DNA from: JBGPYB01 sp041493035
GTDB lineage: Bacteria > Acidobacteriota > Vicinamibacteria > Fen-336
NCBI GenBank assembly: GCA_041493035.1
Contig: JBGPYB010000146.1
Span: 1-11,657 of the forward strand
DNA: 11,657 bases
Reading direction: 5' to 3'
Part shown: one piece after another, positions 5,517 to 11,657 of the stretch
Numbering within the stretch: the stretch's first letter is position 1
How the letters are laid out: each line of letters starts with the position of its first letter
Made by a program: the position numbers and the translations under genes
Notes under the pieces: generated by a model
Database searches by the model: none
The model's input: only the letters and a program-made list of their open reading frames with translations
Told to the model about the DNA's origin: nothing

Positions 5517-6279
5517 AGGTAAGAACGAGACGGCAGAGGATCAACTCGTCGCCGTCCTTGATCGGCGTCAGCACCCCGTTGGCCAGCTTCTTCCCGTTCA
5601 GGAAGGTCCCGTTCATCGTGCCGATCTCTTCGGCGACGAAGAACTTTCCCTCTTTGATGACCAACCGGGCGTGTCGCCTCGAGATGTTTCGGCTCTGATC
5701 CTCGCCCGTGAGGTCGAGTTCCGGCCGCATCCCCGTTACGGAGTCGAAGCGGCCGAGGAGGGAATCCGACTTGAAGGCCGGAAAGACGTTGCCCGTCGCG
5801 GCTGAGATGAAATAGGCCAGCGCCTCGGCCTGGAGCGTCCCCGCGTTTGCGGGCGACGATTCCTCGACCACGGCGGCGGGAGCGGGTCCCCCACCTTGCC
5901 GCGCGAGGATCTGCTCGATCTGCCTGTCGGCGTCGCGGAGGCGGATGGAGTACTTGCGGAGCATCCGGACGGCGATCTCGGGGTTCGCCTTGATCATGTC
6001 CCCGAACGTCTCGCCGCTGATGACGATGAGGTCACCGTCCTCGACGAGCTCGGCCGTGGCCGATCGAGGCAGGCGCTCGAGGATGGCCATCTCGCCGAAG
6101 AAATCCCCCTTCTCCAGGGTGGCCAGGAGCGTATCGCCCTCATTGACCTTCTTCTTGATGGCGACGCGGCCCGTCTGGATGATGTACATCTCCTCGCCTT
6201 CGTCCCCTTCCTTGAAGAGGACGTGACCAGTGCGGAAGTGGGTCAGGAACTTGGCGAAGGGGTTCTTGTCGGCGGCCAT
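5497..6279 (-). CDS. Cyclic-nucleotide-binding domain fused to FHA domain
   Basis: Encodes 260 residues from ATG 6279 to TAG 5497-5499. The frame is open to 6459, but that would run into the upstream gene, and the extra residues look non-native. Residues 15-120 are a cNMP-binding beta-barrel: VLFKEGDEGEEMYIIQTGRV, then the phosphate-binding cassette FGEMAILERLPRSATA (61-76). A helical stretch and a Pro/Ala linker (about 130-147) follow. Residues 172-258 are an FHA domain with G176-R177, S200 and H203 (NISRRHARL), N223-G224, and NG at 228-229. cNMP domains sense cAMP or cGMP, and FHA domains bind phosphothreonine peptides, so the protein can join second-messenger input to Ser/Thr phosphorylation. 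There is no DNA-binding HTH, so it is not a CRP-type regulator. It lies 32 bp after the unknown 471-residue gene, probably in one operon. A weak TGC-TACACT -10-like match (around 6301-6309) could also drive it alone. Confidence 0.85.
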   Translation of the reverse strand: MAADKNPFAKFLTHFRTGHVLFKEGDEGEEMYIIQTGRVAIKKKVNEGDTLLATLEKGDFFGEMAILERLPRSATAELVEDGDLIVISGETFGDMIKANPEIAVRMLRKYSIRLRDADRQIEQILARQGGGPAPAAVVEESSPANAGTLQAEALAYFISAATGNVFPAFKSDSLLGRFDSVTGMRPELDLTGEDQSRNISRRHARLVIKEGKFFVAEEIGTMNGTFLNGKKLANGVLTPIKDGDELILCRLVLTFKTPAA

Positions 6280-6311
6280 GCTCGAAAGCTTCGGGGCGGG
6301 AGTGTAGCAGA

Positions 6312-7727
6312 TTACGCTGGCGTTTCCACGACTCCACGGAGGTCTTCGGCAAGGGGCATGTCCTGGAGGATCGATCGCTTCTGGACCTCGCGGAGCAGGG
6401 TCACCAGAAAGGTCTCGAAGCGGTGACCGATCTGCTGGAGCGCCGGCAGGCTGGGGCACTTCAGGATCTCGATGAAGAAGAGCTCGAAGCCGGACCAGTC
6501 CCGATACATGAGGTACTTCATGCTGGTGTCGTAGAAGCGGGAGATGTCCTCCTTCATCCGAAGGGCGCTCCCGTCATCGCGCTTGGTCTGGAACTCCCTG
6601 AGGGACTTGACGAGGCGGGCGAGGCCGTCGCGCAGGTGCACCGACTGCTCCAGCTTGGCGGTGAAATCGGGAAAGATCGCCTTTCCCTCGATGGCGTCGA
6701 AGGCCTGGGCGAGCTGCACGATCGACTGCTGGAAACAGTCCTTCAGGATGCCGTGGCTGTTCTCTACCCTGGCCCGGATGTTGTCGGACTGTCGCGACAC
6801 CGAGATGTCGAGAAGCTCGGTGTTGATCACCTTCTTGAGCTCGAGAGGGGCGCAGTAAACGAAGGAGTCGTAAAGCTGGAAGAGAGGAGTGTCGGGGTCG
6901 AGGGTCTTCAGTACCTTCCGCTCGATGAAAGCCAGCAGGAGTCGCGTCTCGGACGTGATGAGGCTGAAGATCAGGAGGGTGTTCTTGAGTGTCTCCTCGT
7001 CCGCGCCTTCGGGGTCCGCGTACTCCAGGTAGTGGAGGAGACGGAAGAACTCGAGGAAGACCTTGGCCGCCTGCTTTCGCTGGCGCGGCTCCTCGATGCG
7101 GCGGATGGTGGCGGCGATGGCGGGGTTCGCGATCCGGTCATGGATGGGCTTGAACTTCTTGTCGATCAGGAGCGCCAGCAGATCGCTCCGCCGGACCTCT
7201 CTAAAGAGCACCTTCCCCAGGGCCCCAAACGTGACGTAAGGAATCCGCGACAGTCGCGTCAGGTCGGTCAGGAGGAGGTGGATGTCCTCGAACGCTTCCC
7301 GCAGCAGCGTCAGCCCCGCCTCCGCGGTGGTCTGTCGGACGAGCTTCTCGATGTACGGGTCCACGACGTCGTCCTTCTTGAGATACCCCTCGATGTACTT
7401 GTCGAAACGTGTGAGGTTGACCTGGTCCTCGCTCAAGATCGAGGTGCAGAGTTGCACCACACGCACCACGACGTTGTCGACGAGGCGCAACTCCTCGGAC
7501 CAGTTTCGGAGTGCCAGCTGGCGGGTTTCCTTCTCGGAGAGGGGCTGATTCCTGATGCGGAAGAAGCGCTCGAAGCTCCGAAGCCACATCTCCAACTCGA
7601 AGAGGTCGGCGGTCGTTCCCGCGGCCAGGACCTGCTCCATCCACTGGCGCAACTGACCACGGAGAAGCTCGGAGCGCGGCTCGGCGCGGACCGCCCCTTC
7701 GTTGCGCGGATCCGGCATGGGACTCAT
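6312..7727 (-). CDS. Unrecognised 471-residue helical cytoplasmic protein
   Basis: I do not recognise this protein. It is 471 residues from ATG 7727, or 468 from ATG 7718. A GGGGG 5 nt before 7727 could serve the first start, while a perfect TATAAT overlapping 7727 favours a leaderless start at 7718. The sequence is charged and almost entirely helix-compatible, with few Gly or Pro after residue 30. It has no signal peptide, membrane segment or P-loop, and only scattered cysteines. Notable stretches are WLRSFERFFRIRNQPLSEKE near the start, KYIEGYLKKDDVVDPYIEKL in the first third, LLLAFIERKVLKTLDPDTPL in the middle, and a late SMKYLMYRDWSGFELFFIEI. The pattern suggests a helical-repeat scaffold. 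It is followed 32 bp later by the cNMP-FHA gene and is divergent from a membrane histidine kinase, so a signalling role is plausible but unproven. Confidence 0.75.
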   Translation of the reverse strand: MSPMPDPRNEGAVRAEPRSELLRGQLRQWMEQVLAAGTTADLFELEMWLRSFERFFRIRNQPLSEKETRQLALRNWSEELRLVDNVVVRVVQLCTSILSEDQVNLTRFDKYIEGYLKKDDVVDPYIEKLVRQTTAEAGLTLLREAFEDIHLLLTDLTRLSRIPYVTFGALGKVLFREVRRSDLLALLIDKKFKPIHDRIANPAIAATIRRIEEPRQRKQAAKVFLEFFRLLHYLEYADPEGADEETLKNTLLIFSLITSETRLLLAFIERKVLKTLDPDTPLFQLYDSFVYCAPLELKKVINTELLDISVSRQSDNIRARVENSHGILKDCFQQSIVQLAQAFDAIEGKAIFPDFTAKLEQSVHLRDGLARLVKSLREFQTKRDDGSALRMKEDISRFYDTSMKYLMYRDWSGFELFFIEILKCPSLPALQQIGHRFETFLVTLLREVQKRSILQDMPLAEDLRGVVETPA

Positions 7728-7731
7728 TATA
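7726..7731 (-). promoter_or_regulatory. Perfect TATAAT -10 element at the start of the 471-residue gene
   Basis: On the minus strand TATAAT (7731 to 7726) overlaps the first ATG (7727) and ends 7 nt before the second in-frame ATG (7718). That geometry puts transcription start at or next to 7718 and predicts a leaderless mRNA. No good -35 is seen at 16-19 bp. A perfect TATAAT is uncommon in DNA this GC-rich. Confidence 0.35.
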
Positions 7732-7751
7732 GCCCCCGCCTCCGCCGAGCG

Positions 7752-7780
7752 TTGCCGCGCCAGGACTGGCGTGCTACAAA
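7752..7780 (+). promoter_or_regulatory. Candidate sigma70-type promoter of the histidine kinase operon
   Basis: TTGCCG (7752-7757) is separated by 17 bp from TACAAA (7775-7780), which is preceded by an extended -10 TGC (7772-7774). Each hexamer matches consensus at 4 of 6 positions with ideal spacing. The predicted start near 7786-7788 lies just before GAGG (7788-7791) and the CTG at 7799, giving a very short leader. It faces the minus-strand TATAAT in the same divergent region. Confidence 0.35.
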
Positions 7781-7787
7781 GAGCGCC

Positions 7788-7791
7788 GAGG
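7788..7791 (+). promoter_or_regulatory. Shine-Dalgarno-like GAGG supporting a CTG start
   Basis: GAGG at 7788-7791 lies 7 nt before CTG 7799, the in-frame codon that yields a complete first transmembrane helix. Neither GTG 7856 nor ATG 7865 has a purine-rich site upstream. Confidence 0.35.
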
Positions 7792-7798
7792 TCCTTCC

Positions 7799-9673
7799 CT
7801 GCTCCCTCGCATCCGCCTGCAGACCCGTTTCATCCTCTACTTCACGGCGCTCATCGTGGCGATCATGGTGCCCATTGCGCTCCTCGTGGAGAAACGCATG
7901 GGAGACATCATCTCGCGCCAGGCCGAGCAGCGGGGTCTCTCCATCGCGAGAAACCTTGCCGCGGTCTCCCAGGGCGCCCTCGTTTCCTACAACTACGTTG
8001 CGCTCACCCAAAGCGCGGAACGGGCGAAGCGCGATGAAGAGGGGATCGCCGACGTCATCATCCTGAACAAGGAAGGCCGGGTTGCCGCCTACAGCGAGCA
8101 CGCGGAACGCCAGGGCACCGTCTTGATGGATCCCGTGTCCGAGCAGGTTGCTGCCGCCCGTGTCGACCTGGTCGTGCCCGTCGAGATCCCCCGCGAGGAC
8201 GTCCCGGGCGCCATTGAACGAGGCCTCGACATCGCCATACCCGTCTTCATCGAGGGGAGCGACGAGAAATGGGGGACGGTCCGGATCCGCCTCTCTACGG
8301 AGGACATGCATCGTCGGATCCGGGACACGCGTCTAACGCTTCTCGCCGTGGGCCTCCTGGCGGCGGGCCTCGGCGCTCTCGGGTCCTTCGCCATGGCCGG
8401 GCAGATCACCGACCCTCTGTCCAATCTGGTGGCCGGCACCATCCGCGCCGCGGCCGGAGACCTCGAGACGCGGATCGACATCCGGACCGGCGACGAGATC
8501 GAGGAGCTGGCGGGGAACTTCAACGACATGGTCCAGCAGATACGCTCCAACCAGCAGGCGATCGGCGAGCTGAACCGAAGCCTCGAGGAGAAGGTGCGCC
8601 TCCGGACCTCGGATCTGAGCCGCGCCAACGACGCCCTCGTGAAGGCGTACGCCGGCCTTCAGCAGGCCGAGACGCAGATGACCCTGCGGGAGAAGATGGC
8701 GAGTCTGGGCCAGCTCGTCGCGGGCGTCGCCCACGAGATCAACACCCCCTCCTCGGCCATCGGCGCCGCGATCGTCAACATGACCGGAGACCTGGAGGCC
8801 CTGACGGGCCGGGTCCGGGCGCTCGCTGCCGCCGCTGTCCCGGGACCCATGGCGGAGGGTTTCTATGCGCTGCTCGACCGGGTGCTCGCGGCGGACGTGC
8901 GGCAGAGCCCGGCCTCGACCGCCGAAGTCCGCCAGCGGAGCCGCGTTCTCGAAGCGGCCCTGGCGGAGGGCGGCATCCCTGAGCCACGCGAGCTGGCCGT
9001 GACCTTCGCCCGTCTCGGCCTCCACACGGAGATCGCGGATCTCGTGGCTGCGGCCCGTGACGGCGGCGATTCCGGCCCGGCTCTCGATTTTCTGGGGACC
9101 CTCGGGAACCTCGCCCTGGCGGTGAGCGACGTGCGCCTTTCCACCGGCGCCATCACCCGCATGGTGAGGGCCCTCAGGAGCTACTCACATCCCGACCAGG
9201 CCGAGATGGCCGAAGCCGACATTCATGACGGGATCGAGACCACCCTCACCATCCTCAGAAACCAGGTGAAGTATGGTGTCGTGGTGGAGCGCCGCTACTC
9301 GCGCCTCCCGCTGGTCGTCTGCAACACCAACGAGCTGAACCAGGTCTGGACCAACCTGATCCACAACGCGATCCAGGCCATGGAAGGGATGGGCAAGATC
9401 ACGATCGAGACCTGCCAAAAGGACGGGGGCGTGGTCGTCCGCATCACCGACACGGGCCCGGGGATCCCGGACGCCATCCGAGGCCGTATCTTCGATCCCT
9501 TTTTCACCACCAAGGACCAGGGAGAAGGCACGGGCCTCGGTCTCGGGATCGCCCACCAGATCGTGGAGCGCCACGGGGGTCGCATCGCCGTCGAATCGGA
9601 GCCCGGGTGCACGATCTTCGAAGTATTCCTCCCCCTCGCGGGCGAAGCGCGCCCGGCCGGGGCGACCTCATGA
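7799..9673 (+). CDS. Membrane-bound sensor histidine kinase (Cache-like sensor, HAMP, HisKA, HATPase)
   Basis: Encodes 624 residues if started at CTG 7799. GTG 7856 gives 605 residues but cuts the first membrane helix to about 10 residues and has no Shine-Dalgarno, whereas CTG 7799 has GAGG 7 nt upstream and restores a full TM1 (about 11-30). Residues 34-177 are an extracytoplasmic sensor, PAS/Cache-like (VIILNKEGRVAAYS; DIAIPVFIEG). TM2 is 179-200, HAMP about 201-253, and a coiled coil runs to about 300. The phospho-acceptor is H312 in VAHEINTP. The dimerisation helices are split by about 110 extra residues before RALRSYSHPDQ (457-467). The ATPase has the N box from 514 (NQVWTNLIHNA), DTGPGIP (551-557), FDPFFTTK and GTGLGLG (577-583). 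It autophosphorylates in response to an unknown external signal. Its stop overlaps the next start (ATGA), so the next gene is the likely partner. Confidence 0.88.
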   Translation: MLPRIRLQTRFILYFTALIVAIMVPIALLVEKRMGDIISRQAEQRGLSIARNLAAVSQGALVSYNYVALTQSAERAKRDEEGIADVIILNKEGRVAAYSEHAERQGTVLMDPVSEQVAAARVDLVVPVEIPREDVPGAIERGLDIAIPVFIEGSDEKWGTVRIRLSTEDMHRRIRDTRLTLLAVGLLAAGLGALGSFAMAGQITDPLSNLVAGTIRAAAGDLETRIDIRTGDEIEELAGNFNDMVQQIRSNQQAIGELNRSLEEKVRLRTSDLSRANDALVKAYAGLQQAETQMTLREKMASLGQLVAGVAHEINTPSSAIGAAIVNMTGDLEALTGRVRALAAAAVPGPMAEGFYALLDRVLAADVRQSPASTAEVRQRSRVLEAALAEGGIPEPRELAVTFARLGLHTEIADLVAAARDGGDSGPALDFLGTLGNLALAVSDVRLSTGAITRMVRALRSYSHPDQAEMAEADIHDGIETTLTILRNQVKYGVVVERRYSRLPLVVCNTNELNQVWTNLIHNAIQAMEGMGKITIETCQKDGGVVVRITDTGPGIPDAIRGRIFDPFFTTKDQGEGTGLGLGIAHQIVERHGGRIAVESEPGCTIFEVFLPLAGEARPAGATS

Positions 9674-11223
9674 GCGGGCGCGGCACCATCGTCTGCGTGG
9701 ACGACGACCAGGCCGTTCTCAACCAGCTCTCGACCCAGCTCACCCGGCGTTTCGGAGCCACCCACGTAGTCGAGTGCGCCGAGTCGGCCGAGGAAGCCCT
9801 CCACCTCATCAAGGAGATCTTCGCGGCCGGGGACCGGGTGGAGGTGTTGATCTGCGATCAGGTCATGCCCGGGATGAAGGGAGATCGATTCCTCGAGACG
9901 GTGCATGCGGTCCATCCCGAGGTGATGAAGGTACTCCTCACGGGCCAAGGGGGCCTCGACTCGGCCATCCGCGCCATCAACCACGCCGGACTCGACCGCT
10001 ACATCGAGAAGCCGTGGGAGGCCGAGGACCTCGCCATGTCCATCCACAGCCTGCTGGCCCAGCACCGGCTGAGACGCGACCTGGAGGGTCACCACGAGCG
10101 GCTCGAGCGCCGCGGGCGGGACTTGCAGGCCCTTCACGACGTGGGGCGGGACCTGGCTTCGGCCGCCGATGCGGGTCGGGTGCTCGCGCGGGTGGCCGAG
10201 GCCGCGCGTTCCCTCGCTCGGACGGCTCACGTGGCCACCGTCGCGACGCTCGGATCGTCGGGGCCGGTGCTCTGGTCGGAGACCCCCGAGCCGCTAGTCG
10301 ATGCCCAGTTTCGCCGGCGGCTCACGGCCTCGCTCGCACGCACCCCCGGCGCCGGCGCGGACGCGGTGGCGTCGCCCGGTGTCGCCGCGTTGCCTCTGCG
10401 CCACGGCGAGCGCCTGCTGGGCTACATACTCCTGCCCGAGGCGCCCGCCCAGGATCCGGAGGTGAAGGAGACGTTGGCGATCCTGGCCGACCAGGCGGCG
10501 GCGAGCCTCGACAACGTCCGTCTCTTGAGGGAACGGGTCGCTTCGGAGCGTCTTTCGGCCATCGGACGAATGATCTCGGCCCTGGCTCACGACCTGCGCA
10601 ACCCCATGACCGCGATCAAGGGTTACGCGGGAATGTTCGAGGAGTTCGACCTCCCTCGTGACCGTGAGAGGGAATGCGGCCGCCTCATCCAGGGAGAGTG
10701 CGACCGCATGAGCGCCATGATCGAGGAGGTGCTCGACTTCTCGAGGGGCGAGCGGATTCGCCTGAACGTCGCGGCCGTTCCCGTTGAGGACCTCGCGGCC
10801 CATGTCCGCCGGCTCGTGGAGCCGGCGTTCCTGGCTCGGCGCATCGAGTTTCGGGCCGAGCTCAACTGCGGGAGCGCTGTCCTGGTGGACATGGAACGCA
10901 TGACGCGGGCAATCCTGAACATCGCCAACAACTCGATCGAGGCGATGGACGCCGGCGGAGTCTTCGCGCTGTCTTCGGCGCGCGTGGGCCCCTCGGTACA
11001 GCTCATTCTGGAAGACACCGGGCGCGGCATTCCCGAGGAGGTGCAGCCGCGCGTCTTCGAGCCCTTCTTCACTCACGGCAAGGCCCGAGGCACGGGACTC
11101 GGCATGGCCATCGCGCGGCGGATCGTGGAAGAGCACGGCGGGAGCATCAGCCTCGAGAGCCAGGTCGGGCGAGGGACGCGAGTCACCCTGACGCTTCCCT
11201 CCTCGGCCTCAGGGGAGGACTGA
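9670..11223 (+). CDS. Response-regulator receiver / GAF / histidine kinase protein
   Basis: Encodes 517 residues. ATG 9670 is preferred over an earlier in-frame start at 9607 because it begins just before the first receiver strand and makes a 4-bp ATGA overlap with the upstream kinase. The receiver (6-130) has acidic D11-D13, phospho-acceptor D63 (ICDQVMPGMKG), T91 and K114 (IEKPW), and resembles the receivers found on HD-GYP/HDOD-type regulators. A coiled coil (132-156) leads to a GAF-like domain (about 155-285). The HisKA has H307 in ALAHDLRNP. The ATPase has the N box NIANNSIEAM (417-426), DTGRGIP (449-455), FEPFFT and GTGLGMA (474-480). It has no membrane segment, so it is cytoplasmic. 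It can plausibly receive phosphate at D63 from the upstream membrane kinase and gate its own kinase. The downstream target is not in the window. Confidence 0.9.
   Translation: MSGRGTIVCVDDDQAVLNQLSTQLTRRFGATHVVECAESAEEALHLIKEIFAAGDRVEVLICDQVMPGMKGDRFLETVHAVHPEVMKVLLTGQGGLDSAIRAINHAGLDRYIEKPWEAEDLAMSIHSLLAQHRLRRDLEGHHERLERRGRDLQALHDVGRDLASAADAGRVLARVAEAARSLARTAHVATVATLGSSGPVLWSETPEPLVDAQFRRRLTASLARTPGAGADAVASPGVAALPLRHGERLLGYILLPEAPAQDPEVKETLAILADQAAASLDNVRLLRERVASERLSAIGRMISALAHDLRNPMTAIKGYAGMFEEFDLPRDRERECGRLIQGECDRMSAMIEEVLDFSRGERIRLNVAAVPVEDLAAHVRRLVEPAFLARRIEFRAELNCGSAVLVDMERMTRAILNIANNSIEAMDAGGVFALSSARVGPSVQLILEDTGRGIPEEVQPRVFEPFFTHGKARGTGLGMAIARRIVEEHGGSISLESQVGRGTRVTLTLPSSASGED
11212..11218 (+). 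promoter_or_regulatory. Strong Shine-Dalgarno of polX inside the preceding kinase gene
   Basis: GGGGAGG lies within the last codons of the kinase gene, 5 nt before GTG 11224. The arrangement TGA-GTG has no intergenic base, which predicts translational coupling. Confidence 0.65.
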
Positions 11224-11657
11224 GTGGACAACAAGCGCGTCGCGGGCGTCCTCCGCCAGATCGGGGACCTTCTCGACATCAAGGGAGAGAACTCGTTCCG
11301 AATCCGCTCCTATCGCATGGGCGCCGACTCGGTGGAGGCCCACAGCCAAGACGTGGCGGGGATGGTTCGACGGGGCGAGAACCTCCGCACGATCGAGGGC
11401 GTCGGTGAAGGGATCGCCGCCAAGATCCGCGAGATCGTGGAGACGGGAGACTGCGACTACCACCGCAAGCTCCTGGACGAAGTCCCAGGGGGGCTTCTGG
11501 ACCTTCTCGAGATCCCGGGCCTCGGACCCAAGGGAGTCAACCTGGTCTGGACCAAGCTCGGCGTCGCGTCCCCCGCCGATCTCGAAACCGCGATCGGCGA
11601 TGGGCGCTTCCGAACGCTGCCGGGGATGAAAGAGAAGAAGGAGGCGCGAATACTGAA
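11224..11657 (+). CDS. polX: DNA polymerase X family protein (PolX), N-terminal part, 3' truncated by the window
   Basis: 144 codons are visible, starting at GTG 11224 directly after the kinase TGA; the frame is open at the window end. The N-terminus (NKRVAGVLRQIGDLLDIKGE, then FRIRSYR at 25-31) is the helical 8-kDa-type domain of bacterial PolX. It is followed by three helix-hairpin-helix elements: IEGVGEGIAAKI (57-68), IPGLGPKGVNLVWTKLG (97-113), and LPGMKEKKEARIL (132-144). Bacterial PolX proteins are usually about 570 residues, with a polymerase palm and a C-terminal PHP exonuclease domain, and act in gap filling and base-excision repair. Neither catalytic part is inside the window, so completeness and activity cannot be judged. 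It is probably co-transcribed with the two kinases, an unusual partner for a repair enzyme. Confidence 0.9.
   Translation, partial: MDNKRVAGVLRQIGDLLDIKGENSFRIRSYRMGADSVEAHSQDVAGMVRRGENLRTIEGVGEGIAAKIREIVETGDCDYHRKLLDEVPGGLLDLLEIPGLGPKGVNLVWTKLGVASPADLETAIGDGRFRTLPGMKEKKEARIL

Noticed and set aside
6280..6459. 60-residue N-terminal extension of the cNMP-FHA protein
   Set aside because: It overlaps the end of the upstream 471-residue gene and is Pro/Arg-rich. ATG 6279 is directly before the cNMP fold.
6423..8066. 547-codon plus-strand open frame
   Set aside because: It is antisense to the 471-residue protein and runs into the start of the kinase in another frame. Its translation is rich in Leu, Glu, Val and Asp as expected for an antisense shadow, and it has no motifs.
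9607..9669. Earlier in-frame start of the receiver-kinase gene
   Set aside because: It would overlap the upstream kinase by 67 bp and adds residues before the first receiver strand. ATG 9670 gives the typical ATGA overlap.
1..11657. CRISPR arrays, tRNA or rRNA genes, insertion sequences, attachment sites
   Set aside because: No regularly spaced direct repeats, no cloverleaf-like or rRNA-conserved segments, and no transposase or integrase motifs were seen on reading both strands.

Overview
This is a GC-rich bacterial chromosome segment with densely packed genes and no phage, IS, CRISPR, tRNA or rRNA signal that I could find. The best taxonomic clue is the Hfq-like protein at 505-825. It has a long N-terminal extension and the 'PPEQTNAESFYYLKQM' type of Sm1 entry that I associate with Acidobacteriota. 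The DUF4388-type, FHA and multi-domain kinase genes fit that phylum (or another soil/sediment lineage of similar GC). The taxon is an inference, not proven.

Layout. (1) 2-355 is the 3' end of a probable secreted sialidase/BNR-like protein. A 13-bp hairpin at 381-416 separates it from the convergent housekeeping block. (2) The minus strand from 2649 to 505 reads tmk (dTMP kinase), then holB (DNA polymerase III delta'), then hfq. tmk and holB overlap by 11 bp; hfq follows after a 152-bp spacer with its own strong Shine-Dalgarno. (3) A 62-bp divergent region holding a degenerate 9-nt repeat separates tmk from a FabG-like short-chain reductase (2712-3470, +). (4) 3492-4571 (-) is a tandem DUF4388-like plus roadblock-like protein, divergent from an RmlD-like sugar reductase (4635-5516, +). 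(5) The RmlD-like gene overlaps by 20 bp, tail to tail, with a cNMP-binding/FHA protein (5497-6279, -). That protein lies downstream of an unrecognised 471-residue helical protein (6312-7727, -). (6) Divergent from that pair is a plus-strand run: a membrane histidine kinase (7799-9673, probable CTG start), a REC-GAF-histidine kinase (9670-11223, ATGA overlap), and polX (11224 to window end, start codon directly after the kinase stop).

How the genes may work together. The left half is replication and nucleotide metabolism (tmk, holB) plus RNA regulation (hfq). The right half is dominated by signal-input modules without a DNA-binding output: roadblock/DUF4388, cNMP plus FHA, a membrane kinase, and a REC-GAF-kinase. 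The overlapping kinase pair is best read as a phosphorelay in which the first kinase may phosphorylate Asp63 of the second protein, whose own kinase domain then acts on an unseen partner. The unknown 471-residue protein with its cNMP/FHA partner is the least explained unit. Several starts look unusual: two minus-strand genes (tmk and the 471-residue protein) have good -10 hexamers 6-7 nt before an ATG, suggesting leaderless mRNAs. There is no gene-free stretch longer than 300 bases.
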